A stretch of 64,000 nt of DNA, taken from assembly GCF_963678635.1 (NCBI RefSeq), contig NC_087069.1, forward strand, positions 24,540,303-24,604,302, read 5' to 3'. Position 1 is the stretch's first letter. Each line of letters starts with the position of its first letter. Source of the DNA: Symsagittifera roscoffensis (taxonomy: Eukaryota; Xenacoelomorpha; Acoela; Convolutidae). Below, in pieces: positions 36,501 to 47,180 of this stretch. Below the pieces are notes generated by a model. The model saw only the letters and a program-made list of their open reading frames with translations. It made no database searches and had not been told where the DNA came from. Both the position numbers and the translations under genes were made by a program.

Positions 36501-39500
36501 TTTTTCAGTTTAAAAGCTTTTAAAAGTTAGCTGGTTTGCAAATTGTACAAACTTATGATTGAATTTTTATGTCTGTTTAAACGGAAAGTGTGTACACATG
36601 AGTAGTTGCATGCTTTTAAAGTACATTCCATGTCTTTTTGTAGGCAAGTACTTATACATATTCGTATATGAGTATGAAAGGCACGTTTATATGATTTTAT
36701 GTAAAGACATATGAATGCCAGTCTGTAATGCGTGATTCTTTTTGTCTGAATGTGTGTATAAATTTGTCTTGAAAGTGTGAAGTGAATGCAAGTTGGTTTG
36801 TGTGTTTACATGTGCTTGTATTTTAAAGGTCAGCAGAACTAATAAGTGAAATCTTTGCATGTATGTAAGCAAAACTTGTGTGTGTGTCTATCTATGTAAA
36901 CTGTATGTATCTATGTAAAAGTGTACAATTTTTTGCATGTATAAATGTACTTAATCGTGTATGCACATACTATTTGTGTGTATTCATTTGAGTATTTAGA
37001 AGTTTGTATGTTTTCAAATGTATATTTGTATGTTTTTATGTAAGTAAGAATTCTTGAATGCATGTCCGCTTGATTGAGTGAATGAAGACCAGCAATTATT
37101 TTGTATCAATGTATATTTTTCAGTTTAAAAATATTTTAAAATTTGCTTGTTTGCAAATTGTACAAACTTATGATTGAAGTTTCATGCCTGTTCAAAAGGA
37201 AAGTGTGTACACATGAGTCGCTTTATGCTTGTATAGTACGAACCATGTCTGTTTGTAGTTAAGCATTTATGCATTTTCGTATATGAGTATGAAAGACACG
37301 TTTATATGATTGAATGTAAAGACGCATGAATGCCAGTCTCTAATGCCTGACTCTTTTTGTCTGAATGTATGCATATATTCGTCTTGAAAGTGTGAAGTGA
37401 AATTAAGCTGGTTTGTGTGTTTAAATGTGGTTCTATTGTAAAGGTCAGCAGAAATATTAAGTCAAAATCTTTGCATGTGTAAAAGCGAAATTTTCGTTTA
37501 ATTGGTTGCAGGTTTAAAAGCATGTAAGCAAGTATGTAAAATTTATGTTTGTATGGTAGTTTATTTGCCTTCTTCTTATGTATAAGACTATGTACGTTTG
37601 TATTCATACCTTTATGTAAGACTTCATTTTTGAATGTTTGTATGTATAGAAGTATTTTTGCATATATGTATGTAATTTTGTACGTATGGTTGTATGAATG
37701 TCTCTAAGTAACTTTATATATGTATGTATACATGCGAGTTTGTATGTATGTATCTATGTATTCATGTATGTATGTGTTTATGTAAGTTTGTACTTATGTA
37801 TACATGTATGTATGTTTGTATTCAGTAAGTGTGTACGTTATTGTCTTTGAATGTAAGTTTGCATGATTAACCTTATGTAAGTATTTAATTGTGTTTGAAT
37901 AAACGTATGTTTGTAATAAAATACGCATGACTGTTTTTTGTGAGTATGCATTTAAGTTTGCAACTTATGAAAATGTGTTTATGTTTTTTATCTTTACAAG
38001 TATGCAGCTTTATATGTTTGGTGGGGTATATATGTTTGAGTTTAGTTGTAATCGTTTATTTTATTTCATATAAAAGTATATATGTTACTCAATCCAAATC
38101 TCTCTTATCTTTCTTCTTAAGTTTCTCGAATATTCTAGAATAATCAACCAGACACTATAATGACATTTTTTTTTTCATTTTCTTGATTTGCAAAACAATT
38201 TGGTAATTTAAAAAAAGTTTTCCGTGAAATTATTGATCTTCCAGGTATCCTCATTATGAACATTTCACTTTGAAAAAGTGGCATATGTTGCATTGATAAT
38301 TTCAATTTATCTGCAGTCAATGATTATGAAAAATGTTTCAAAATTGTAACAAGAAAGATCAGTTTTCAAGTTTTCACAAAGTTTTGTCGATGGAAGCATC
38401 AAACAACAAGTCCAATTGGAGACAGCATGGAGTCCAAAGTGTTTGATGAACTGTTACTCATAGATGTAAAAATGACGATAAGAAACTTATTAGAAAAAAT
38501 TTATGGTTTATTGAGGAAAATCATTGATCGTGCAGACTTGCGGCTGGTAGAGCTGAAGACGGTAAGCGAGCAAAGTCTCAGTGACAGGTACTGTATATTT
38601 GAAGGATGATTGATCAATCTCTAAAAACCACAAATTTTCAATGGTTTTCATTTGAAAAATCATAATTTTGAATCAAAGTTATAAACCCACAGAAGTGAAG
38701 CAATTGTGTAATCAGATAAACAGTCAGTACCACTTTTTTTAAATTCAAGATTTATTTAGTCGATAGAGCTTTTTATGAAATAGCTCAAAATGCTTACGCC
38801 TTTTTTCTTTGAAATGAATAGCAAGTCTTTCTGCATTGAGGCTCAAAATTTTAATTCCTCAAAGTAAAACTGTCTAACAAATTTTTTATTGTCAAATTAA
38901 ACATGTCTTTGTTAGTCGTTCTAGCTTAAGATAACACAACATAATTGACGTTTATCGAAATGCATTGAAACTAGAAAATGGCACTTACAAGTTTTTGGAA
39001 ACTGCTGTAGCCAAATTGGTGTGAAAGCGTTGTTTAGTGTGAAACAGCTATCATCCTGACGGAATCCGAAGATTCAGGTAGAGTGTTGATGATAAGGCTT
39101 GATTTTTTATCTTAAAATTTCAAACAACTAACCGTTTTTTGAAGACATGTTTTGTTAATAGAGAAGACAAATATCGATGCAAAAATGAGAAGAAATTTTA
39201 TGATGCGAACTGTTTTGATACTGCTAGTAGTGATCACCTCAAACATATATTGAAAGAAAGGTTGAACTATTGATAACACAATTAGTTGCAGATGTATAAT
39301 CAAATATTTTGGTCAAAAAGCCACCGTATTTTGAGAGACAATAGCGTAATCAAGGAAACATTCAAAAGATCAGATTTATATTTAAAAACTCAAAATTTAA
39401 TTTGTTGAACAGAGGGTTAATCAATGATAATAACTGATAGCGCTTCAAAATTTTGAATAGAAAGCTCTTGCTAAAGCCAAATTGAGTTAATTAGAAGATA

Positions 39501-42500
39501 CTGAGAACAGTTGACTAGATTGTAGTATCAAATTAGAAATTATTTAATTGCATATTCTTTTAATGGAAAAATCAAAAGTTTTGGATGCTCAAATTATAAC
39601 TCCGAGTTCATATCAAGTTTTGAGTTTGTATCCATAACTTGTCTTAGTTTATGTTCAGTCTTTCCCGATTGAATTTGCTCTAATTTGAATAACTGCTTTC
39701 CTTAAAAGTCGCAAATAAGTTTTCACCTGCTTTATTTGATGATTACTCTGTTTTGTCGTATATATTGGCACACAAATAACAGTTTTCCCCCAGTTTCTAG
39801 GTCCCCTTTGATGAAAATTTTCAAAATTTCTGTTAGCACAAAAAATTTAATAGGAAATACTAAACGTTTTCTAGAAGCCCCGAAAATTGTTTCCTTTTTA
39901 CTATAAAAAGTGGTATATGCAAGTCTTAGAAATGGCTGCAGCAAAATTAATCGGCCATTTTGGTTTTCATCAGTGTTCTCGTTTTTCAAGATCTTAACCC
40001 ACTTCAACTTATTAGCTCTTTCAACCTTTCTATTAAATCAAAGCTTTTGTCACAGATTTTAGAAGTTTTTTCAGTCTCCTGTAGACACGGAAAATGGAAA
40101 TGTCGAAATTTTCAAGCCAATTTCATTATTTTAGAGTTTTCAGTGTTTCGTAATTTTTCTTTGTTTTTACCTTCAATTGGCTGAACGAAATTTTTCATTT
40201 TTATTTCGGTCAAATTGATTTTAGCCTAAATAGAGGTGGCGGCCGCCGCACTTGACAAAGATTCAGTAATAAAACATGCATTTTTGAAGGAAATCGTTCA
40301 CTGCAGCCAACAGTCAAGCTACGCTGCCAAATTCTTGTGCTTTCCTATATACCATATAGTTTGGTCGCATATAATAGGTATATAACGTCATTTTACATGT
40401 AAACAAACCAATACCCCCAACTTTAGAAGGGAAAACATGCACCGACCAAAACATAATTCCATTCCCGTTTCCACAACGTTCAGTGGGAATACTCAATAAT
40501 ATACCGAAGTTTTACATGAGGACTATTAGGTATAAAATTATACATGGTGACAATTAAGATTATTACGTAGTGACCATTAGGCATAAAATTATACATGGTG
40601 ACAGTTAGTATTATTACATGGTGACCATTGCTGATCATTTAATACATGGTGACCATTATGATTTATACCTAATGGTCATCCATGTATGACAACCCCCCCC
40701 CCCGATCCTAACGCACTATATGCATACTACTACTGCATCATTTTAACAAAAGGTTTACAAACTGTAGCAACGAAAACTGGAACGATAGCGAAGCGAGGGT
40801 CGAATCCATATGATCGTGAACACATTTGTTATAGTCATGACTGTCTCGGATAGTTTTTAATTGACTGCTGACTTTTTATTCATTGTTTTTTGTCATTGAA
40901 TTTGTCTTAGTTTGTCGGATTTTCTTTTTGCCACGCTAAAAGATGTACCTCAAAAAACACTTCAGTTTTTGAGAATTGAGAATACCAAAAAATAAATTTT
41001 TGAAAATTTTGACTAATTTTTCTTCAAAGTTTTGTGATTGGGTTCTTTTTATTTGCCTCATTTCAAATAGTTATGTCTTTAAGATAGAATTTTTTGCAGC
41101 AGAACTTGACTTTGAGTGCGTTTAAAATCTTTTGTTCTCTTACTTTGTAGTACCCAATTAGGATGGCACAAATAAAATTTTTAACTTTCAAGCGAATTGA
41201 AACAGTTTGAACAATTTCTTTGAACTTTATTCTAAAAACTTGAACCATTTAGCTTCTAGACCAAAAAGACTATTAATCTTTTTTTTTCTAGATTTTCTTG
41301 AATACTTCGTTAGTTAGCGCGATGTACAGTTTTCCCCGAGTGAGTTCGCAACCGGAAATTTTGAGGGGATTAAGATCCCGACTTTGAGTAACCCTGGTAT
41401 AGGTCTTAGCCGACATATATTTCTGTCGTTAAATTTGGTTAACCAACTTAGAACATGCCCCGGACTTCAGTTGGGCTTTGATAAACTGCGAATAATTAAA
41501 TAATTCGTTTTTCTTTTTCCAATGGGAAAACTATTTCGTTGTTTTCATGCATTTATGATCAAATGTTTTAACGAAATGTGAAATGTTTTAACGAAAAAGT
41601 AAAAAAAAAATAAAGCTTTCTGGGGGCAACCGCCTAATGGGCTGTGTGTATGTATGCGTAGCTAAGATTGCTTCCTTCTTCCACGAACGCTACTTGGTTG
41701 TCTTCGCGTGTAAAGATGTTTTTGCCCAAAAAATTGTATCTTTAAAGACCTTGCAAAAAAAAATTATCTTTAAAGGAGGTTATCTGGCAAGATCTTGCAA
41801 GATAACCTCCCTTGATCGACTAGGAAATTTTGGTTACTTTTTATCACGTTGATCTAACCAATACATTTATTATTTTAATTTAGCATTTTTTCTCCAAATT
41901 TGAAGTCAAACGGATCGACAGTTATGAAATGACAAGTTTTTATAAGATAACAGTTTATTTGAGACTCTATGTGTATACTAGAAAGTTGGTGCAAAATGGT
42001 TGTCCCAAATGTCGAGATTCTAAACTTTTAAACCCTTAAAAAAGTTACAATAATTGTTCCTTGTGAGATATACTTTGATTTTTGCTCAGGATGTTATCAT
42101 CTTTCAAACTACTAAATCCTTCGGAAAAAAGTTATACAAAAGAAATGTGTCTTGATTGTTAAACATTCAAACGCAAAATTTCAGTTGTTTTCAAAACTCT
42201 AACTAACAAGACTGCTCATATCAGGGCGAAGCCCTGAATGTTCCGACGGCTTGTAATAAAATAAAATTATTTTTTTTTCTAAAATAAAAATTGAAAGTTT
42301 TTATGAAAATCATCCCCACACGCCATATAAAGTACAAAAGGATAGATATTGCTCCTTGTAACAAATCAATTATGGCAAAAAAAGCTTCTTTCAACCAATT
42401 TGGAACGATTAAATCTCCGCTTACGCGTTAATAGCGCCAAATATATCGCGCGTCAACTATTGTCCCAAATTGACCAAAGTGGCAATCTGTAAACCCCCAT

Positions 42501-45500
42501 AATTTTTTTAAAAAATGATCACAAATGAAATATCTTTTCAAATTTAAGCTTAGGACAACAATAACTTTTGAATGATATAAAACAATTCCGTCAGAAATGG
42601 CCTGTTAAAAAGTCGAAATTTGTAGTTAAAAAGTCGAAATTAGACAAAAACCCACCCGAGCACAAATATTCCGTTACTTTCGTATCGAAAGTCGGAACAA
42701 TAACTGGCATTTTCCTGCTCTTGTTGTTCTGACTTTCGATTCGAAAGTAACGGAATATTTGTGCTCGGGTGGGTTTTTTTTTCTTCAGACAAATTTCGAC
42801 TTTTTAACTAGCCATTTTTGACGGAATTTTTTTATATCATTTGAAAGCCATTGTTGTCCTGAGCTTAAATTTGAAAAAATATTTCCCCTGTGATCTTTTT
42901 TTCCTAAAGTTAAGAGGGTTTAAAGATTGCCATTTTGGCCATTTTGACCAATTTGGGACAATTAACGCGCGATTTAATTCGCGCTATTAACGCATAAGCG
43001 GAGATTCAATCCGTCTTATAAATCGTTCCAAATTGGTTGAACGAAGCTAATTTGCCATAATTGATTTGTTACAAGGAACGAAATCTATCTTTTTGTACTT
43101 TATATGGCGTGTGGGCGGATGATTTTCATTAAAAATTTCAAATTTTAGAAAAAAAAAATTTCATTTTTTTTATTTCATTTAATTTTTTATGTTATTACTG
43201 CTGCTCCATAAACCTTAAAAGGCAGTCGGAACATTCAAGGCTTCGCTTTCTTGTTTGCTTTCTACTCAAACAATAAAAAGTTCCAGTTTTGCTTCGCGCA
43301 AGCATTGTTTGAAAAATGGTTTTGCAGATAATTTTTTGTCAATTATCTGGCTTCGGACGCAATTAAAAATGATTGTTCCAATCACACAGCTGTTTCATTT
43401 TAATTGACCTTTTACATTAGTTATTTTCCACCAATTTATTTGTCCGAAATCTTGAAAGTTTGGGTCGATCAATGCGATCACGGATACCATCTCATATTTT
43501 CCATTCTTTTTATTCTTTTGAAGGACCCCTCAATCCGGGAGAAGTGGTGTTATGAGTCATGTGACAAGAACATGGAGTCCGCCTGCGACCCCAGAGCCAC
43601 CCAGAAGACATGCACAGTGGCTAAACTGGACTTGGGCGAGGAGGACGCCAACGTGTGCAGGTTTGATCATGATGTTATACGGAAACTAAATTATACTCTA
43701 GTCCTACATTTTCATGAAAGTCATTCTTTTTTCGTTCATAAATACTTGTTGTTGTCGATAAGTTATGGCAATCGTAGTTAATATTTTATTATTTTAATTT
43801 GTTATCAAGTTTTTAGTCAATATGTAAACATACATTTGAAATCGAAGTAGAACTATCATAACCGGTGTAATTTTTTAAAACATCCCCTCTTTATTTCAGA
43901 TGTCAAGCTGGCTACGTGCAGGCAGACGATGGTACCTGCAGGTCTGCTCTGCAACAACTCAACTGCTACACCTGCAATGACACTCTCCCCTGCCAGGTGA
44001 GACAGAGCCAGGAGAGCAACTACTTCGACACCTGCAAGGAGGGGGAGTTCTGCTGGACCACAGCCAACTGGTACTGGAACTTCGACCATCTGTGAGCACA
44101 ATTAAAATCACCTCTTATAACTTTATCTGGATCGAAGTGCATGACGTATGTTTTGACTCTCCTGACCAAAATTTGGTTTCTGAGCCCCAGAATTTTAGCC
44201 GCGAAGGTGCACCTTTTCGTATTAGAAATGTTACTATTGTGCAATTAAAGCCTCTTAAACTGTTAAACGATGTGAAGCAAACCTCAATCTAGTAGGTAGT
44301 ACGAAAAACTCCTAATCAAGATCGAGTGCCATATAAAAATAAATCAAGAACATAATACATAATATTGTAATCAGATGAAATAACATAAACCACGTAGCTT
44401 ATGAGCTCGTGCTGAAAATTCCATACTATGTGAGAGCTTCTTCGCTAGAAAAAATTCGGAGGGACTGTCAAAATTTTTAGTCGGCATAATTTTTTTGTTA
44501 CTGAATTAGTCGGCTTTCGAGGTCCAAATTTATCTCACAGTTGAACAATTTGATACTAAAAATACAAAGTTTTCAGTTATACTAAAATCAGTTATCAATT
44601 TTCATTCAGCACTGTTTTGATGAAAAAAAAACATTTTTGCCCGGAATAAGCATTATTGCGGAGCTTGCTTTAAAACTATCAATAAAAATTTCTTGGTTGT
44701 GGGTTTCAGTTTGCGTTAAGTAAACTCAAACCCTTCTTGAACTTGATCACTGGTTACTTCCGCATGTGCCTAGTTGGTTGTCCTCTGTACAAAAGTCTCC
44801 ATCTTGTTCTGCAGGTGTTACGGAGACACTAGGCACATATCACAGTTAGTAGAAGTCGCAACCATAAGGTGAAAATTTTCAAAAATTTTTTTATAAACCG
44901 GTTACAGGGCCTGCAGTTAGCTAATTTCAAAACGTTTAAGGTCAAGCTAAAAACCGAATACTGCTACCAGAGATGGTACTAGGGGAGATGAAACAGTGCA
45001 AAAAAATCGAATTTAATGTTTAAAAAAGTAAATTAGTTTAACTTTTCATTCGTCATTTTATTTGGTTTTTCTTCGGAAAAAAAAGAAATTGTTTGTAAAA
45101 TCCAGACGTTAGGGTCAGCGCAGTGAGGGTAATAGTCTGTGGCTGATCCTAGGTAGAGTTGCTAGCTTCCTTGGAACCTATTTGTTTGTAAATAAGTTGA
45201 TGCTAAATTTGTTATGAGGCTTGAGATTTTGTTGGAATTCATTTTATTTGTATGTTTATGAGAAACGAGGTCTTAAGTCTTCTACCCTAAACACCAGCGG
45301 ATGTAGGGGAGGCGGGGGCGGATGCCCTTTTCTCAGGGATTTGACCTCCTGCAGATCCAAAGCGCCCCCTTGTACTATTTTGAGTTAGACATTTTCTGGC
45401 TGACTGACCCTAAAATGTTTCTAAATACACTTTTTGAGAGAGGGGGGGAGCCTATTTTTTGGTCAACATTTTCCAAAACGTACCTAAAACTGCCTTTTTG

Positions 45501-46377
45501 GCCGGTTTTTTCAAAATTTTCAGAAACTCAGAAAATCCTTTAGGTCGAACTAAAAAATGTTGACAAAAATTGCGATTTTTTCAAAATCCACTCCCACCTC
45601 GAGAAAATCCTAGATCCGCTCCTTACCCTAAAATTTTTCTGCGGTTGGTGAGCTAGAACTTCATTTTCGTAAAACCTTTGACAATAAGTTAGAAGCTATT
45701 TTTCAGAAAAAATATTCTCCATGGGTATATATTGCAGGAGCTGGGAGAACATTACATACAGGAGAGAGTGTCACGCGAATCCCTGCAAGAATCCGAACGA
45801 GGACTTCTGCACCGATGACCCCTACCACCCGGGACACCACATATGCGTCACCTGTTGCACCACTGGACTATGTAACAACAGGCAAGTATTTATATACATA
45901 TTTTTAACTATCATTTCCTTGAGTTGCACTGGATTAAGCAACAACAGACAAATCTTTTTGTTTTCTACCTATCGTTTTATTGATCATCGTTTAATACCGT
46001 CACTCCACTTTTTTGGACTGGAAATACGAAAACCAAAATGAACGGATTTTACCTTAAAAACATCAAACTAACAGCTAGCTAAGTTCAATTGGAAAAAATG
46101 GAGACTGCGAAGGTTATCGTCGGCCCGGTAAGTAGTTATCCTATCATCAATTATCTTACTAATCACCTACAAATTTCATAATCATAAAAGTTTTGATTCA
46201 GTTCTGTATTTGTTTCGTATAGGCAATAACTTGTTTGACTAGTAAAATCATCCTCTTTGTCACAGAGTGCTGTCCCCAATGGTTTCGGAGGCAGAAGGGG
46301 TGCTGTACAGGAAAATGGGAGTGGGGGCAGCAGTGGGTCTGGTGTTCTCTTCTCTCTGGGTGGTCTTGCTCAACTAA
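27477..46377 (+). CDS. GPI-anchored, cysteine-rich EGF-like and Ly6/uPAR-domain surface protein (six exons)
   Basis: The joined exons are 27477-27564, 28064-28212, 43524-43660, 43900-44091, 45738-45881 and 46266-46377: 822 bases, 273 residues, all junctions in phase (1, 0, 2, 2, 2). The product starts with a signal peptide (MIFYLLGTILVAGPAFT). Next comes a Cys-rich stretch with two EGF-like modules (C.C.EGR.LDP..WC and CRCQAGYVQADDGTC). A Ly6/uPAR three-finger domain follows from LNCYTCN to CCTTGLCNN (about residues 145-232). The protein ends in a hydrophobic tail (GVGAAVGLVFSSLWVVLLN) with no charged end, as in GPI signals. Ly6 proteins act at the cell surface as ligands, receptors or regulators; this one's partner is unknown. 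The Ly6 domain is split by an intron, common in the family. The last intron is GC-AG. Exon GC content is well above the surrounding DNA. I do not recognise a named orthologue. Confidence 0.85.
27838..27920 (-). repeat. Small fragment of the GGGGCGGAT repeat family
   Basis: The complement matches the TTGGCGCC...AAATTTTAGGGTC...CAGCCAAAA part of the 46785-47180 copy. It lies in intron 1 of the Ly6-type gene, between exons 1 and 2. Confidence 0.4.
28064..28212 (+). CDS. Ly6-type gene, coding exon 2 (Cys-rich, EGF-like)
   Basis: The acceptor is CCTCCCTTTAG; the first two bases complete the codon split from exon 1. Seven or more cysteines, including CMCSEGRILDP and WCNDCDPG. The donor is TTG|GTAGAC, phase 0. 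Confidence 0.85.
29171..29533 (+). repeat. GGGGCGGAT repeat family copy
   Basis: It starts GGGGCGGATTTAGGGAGGG and ends CCCGAGATCCGCTCATG, so GGCGGAT and ATCCGC form short inverted ends. The body shares GAGCGCCAATCTGTACTA, CGCGCCGAAAAA and TTTTGTCAACCTAAAAAAGG-type words with the copies at 45296 and 46785. It is a non-coding MITE-like unit of about 360 bp. Confidence 0.65.
29808..30180. mobile_element. MITE-like element with iterated terminal repeats
   Basis: The left end carries two head-to-tail copies of CAACAGTGCCGAA. The right end carries four near-copies in the opposite orientation (TTCGGCACTGTTG). The inside has two TTGGCGCCAA palindromes. The element is about 370 bp and non-coding. 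Confidence 0.7.
30352..31272. mobile_element. Element of 921 bp with CCCGGnTTGACC ends and CATACAATTTCC palindromes
   Basis: The left end CCCGGGTTGACC...AAAATGCTAGTCATACA is mirrored by TGTATGATTAGCATTTTCGG...GGTCAAACCGGG at the right. Next to each end lie several palindromic words (TTTCCATATATGGAAA, CCATGCATGG) joined to GCTAGTCATAC. Between them, 30625-30831 is a 68-codon open frame of more balanced composition, polar and basic, with no recognised domain. It may be a captured host fragment. Confidence 0.6.
31273..32283. other. Intronic DNA, with a C-rich stretch at the start
   Basis: 31280-31445 is C/A-rich with a threefold CATTCACC repeat at 31307-31327 and no gene. The rest is AT-rich without recognised features. 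Confidence 0.4.
32284..32483. other. Assembly gap (200 N)
   Basis: Exactly 200 unknown bases, a placeholder length, so the true gap size is unknown. Confidence 0.99.
33030..33640. repeat. Degenerate tandem repeats of a TAGTATCTGGTnGAAC word
   Basis: Copies start near 33041, 33310, 33555 and 33598. The last two form a clear 42-bp tandem duplication (GTAGTATCTGGTTGAACATG, GTACAGAT...). Non-coding. Confidence 0.5.
33641..35959. other. Intronic DNA, nothing recognised
   Basis: No gene, RNA or repeat family could be supported. 34680-34740 is locally GC-richer but has no recognisable product. Confidence 0.35.
35960..38050. repeat. TGTATGTA-type simple-repeat region with a two-copy tandem duplication of about 0.6 kb
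   Basis: The strand is dominated by TGTATG, TATGTA and TGTGTATA words over 2 kb. Within it, 36290-36895 and 36896-37500 are direct copies: ATTTGTGTGTATTCATTTGA, GACCAGCAATTATTTTGTAT and AAAGTGTGTACACATGAGT recur with spacings of 603-615 bases. The minus-strand open frames here (His/Tyr/Thr-rich) are by-products. Confidence 0.75.
38051..40499. other. Intronic DNA; one unassigned open frame
   Basis: A 60-codon frame at 38427-38609 (+) has helical, balanced sequence (KIYGLLRKIIDRADLRLVE) and a possible donor (ACG|GTAAGC) at about 38559. I do not recognise it and it is not needed by the flanking gene. Confidence 0.3.
40500..40692. repeat. Tandem repeat of TACATGGTGACCATTA units
   Basis: Five to six copies of ATGGTGACCATTA-type units occur in about 190 bases, with a longer 54-bp period (TAAAATTATACATGGTGACA). 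A last inverted copy (TAATGGTCATCCATG) at 40669-40685 is followed by a run of C. Confidence 0.65.
40693..42206. other. Intronic DNA with one 36-bp palindrome
   Basis: 41775-41810 is a palindrome with one mismatch, GGAGGTTATCTGGCAAGA and its complement. CAAGAT words around 48670 and 49750-49990 resemble it. No gene seen. Confidence 0.4.
42207..43260. mobile_element. Head-to-head inverted dimer of the hairpin-ended repeat (copies B and C)
   Basis: Copy B (42207-42701, minus) and copy C (42724-43260, plus) each match 19669-20188. They meet at their CTTTCGnnnCGAAAG hairpin ends with 22 bases between them. B keeps the outer CAGGGCGAAGCCCTG hairpin; in C it has decayed (CAAGGCTTCGCTTTCTTG). The dimer lies about 260 bp upstream of exon 3 of the Ly6-type gene. 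Confidence 0.7.
43524..43660 (+). CDS. Ly6-type gene, coding exon 3 (Cys-rich)
   Basis: The acceptor is TTTTGAAG, with a weak pyrimidine tract broken by GAA. It encodes WCYESCDKNMESACDPR and ends ...NVC in phase 2 at TGCAG|GTTTGA. Six cysteines; clearly coding by composition. Confidence 0.85.
43900..44091 (+). CDS. Ly6-type gene, coding exon 4 (EGF-like end and first half of Ly6 domain)
   Basis: The acceptor is TTTATTTCAG. It encodes CQAGYVQADDGTC and then LNCYTCNDTLPC...CKEGEFCW. The donor CT|GTGAGC gives phase 2; without splicing the frame would stop at once (CTG TGA). Confidence 0.9.
44092..45295 (+). other. Intron 4 of the Ly6-type gene, first part
   Basis: An open frame at 44092-44292 is intronic and unassigned. 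A short hairpin with ATGTGCCTAGT and ACTAGGCACAT arms lies at 44764-44840. Confidence 0.4.
45296..45625 (+). repeat. GGGGCGGAT repeat family copy in intron 4
   Basis: It starts AGGCGGGGGCGGATG and ends CCTAGATCCGCTCC. It shares GACCCTAAAATnTTTCTAAA, TCCAAAACGTnCCTAAAA and TTTTTTGGCC-type words with 46785-47180. Confidence 0.6.
45738..45881 (+). CDS. Ly6-type gene, coding exon 5 (second half of Ly6 domain)
   Basis: The acceptor is TATATATTGCAG. It encodes YRRECHANPC...CVTCCTTGLCNN, the diagnostic end of a three-finger domain. It ends ACAACAG|GCAAGT, a consensus GC-type donor, in phase 2. Confidence 0.9.
46266..46377 (+). CDS. Ly6-type gene, last coding exon (GPI signal)
   Basis: The acceptor is CTTTGTCACAG. 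It encodes a short Ser/Glu linker and a hydrophobic C-terminus, then TAA at 46375-46377. No AATAAA was seen within the next few hundred bases. Confidence 0.8.
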
Positions 46378-46784
46378 TGTGAACTGACTTTGGGAACCCT
46401 AATAGGCACTTATTATCCATGGACAGGCTGGACAGCCTTTCATACATCCTCTGCGAATTACACAAAATACAATTGAGTGTATTATTTGAAGATCCTTATA
46501 GAAAATGGTATTCAGTCATCCATATACATTAAAAATTCTTGCAAGGTAGCAAATCGAATCGCATATAGAAGTTCTTAGTTAAATAATTTCTCCAAAAAAC
46601 TTACAAGATTGTACAAGAGAGCCCAACTTAGTTCACAAGGGGCAAAATCTGAGTTTAAATTGTTCTTTTTGCATACACAAACGTTTATGTCTCAAAAATG
46701 TGCCGAAAAACGACCAGAGTGAACAAAAATAATTTAAAAAAGTATTAGAAAAATCTGATTTAACACGCACAGATTAACGCCCAG

Positions 46785-47180
46785 AGTCAGGGGCGGATTA
46801 AGGGGTGGGGGGGGGGGGGGCGGACGTTTCCTTTCCCTCAGAGATTCGACCCCTTGCCGACCCAAAGAGTCCCCCTTTTGAACTATTTTGAGATAACCAA
46901 TTTTGGCTGATGGACCCTAAAATTTTTCTAAAGGCGCCTTTGGCGCCAATCTATACTAACTTTGAGGGGTGAGCGCGCGCCGACAATCGCGACTTTTTGG
47001 TAACCATTTCCAAAAAGTGCCTAAAAACGCTTTTTTGGCCTGTTTTTTTTCAAAATTTTGCCAAAATAAGGACTTTTTAGTGCTTTGCAGAACTCGGAAA
47101 ACCAATTTGGTCGAAATATAAAAAGGTCGACAAAATTTCGAAAATTTTTTGAAAAAGCGCCCCCTCCCCTACGCCCAATG
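46785..47180 (+). repeat. GGGGCGGAT repeat family copy downstream of the Ly6-type gene
   Basis: It starts CAGGGGCGGATTAAGGGG and continues through TTCGACCCCTTGCCGACCC and GGCGCCAATCTATACTAA. The end is blurred by C runs. It is the most complete reference copy in the window. Confidence 0.6.

Larger units (their letters stand above)
28213..43523 (+). other. Intron 2 of the Ly6-type gene, 15.3 kb
   Basis: It holds repeats listed separately (29171, 29808, 30352, 33030, 35960, 40500, 42207) and the assembly gap. No further exon is needed, since phase 0 is kept across it and the flanking cysteine spacing is continuous. A missed small exon, for instance in the N gap, cannot be excluded. Confidence 0.7.

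Noticed and set aside
35890-37607. His/Tyr/Thr-rich minus-strand frames
   Set aside because: By-products of TGTATGTA-type repeats and their duplication.
44092-44292. 66-codon frame directly after exon 4 of the Ly6-type gene
   Set aside because: It begins after an in-phase donor and is not needed; exon 5 joins exon 4 in phase and completes the Ly6 domain.
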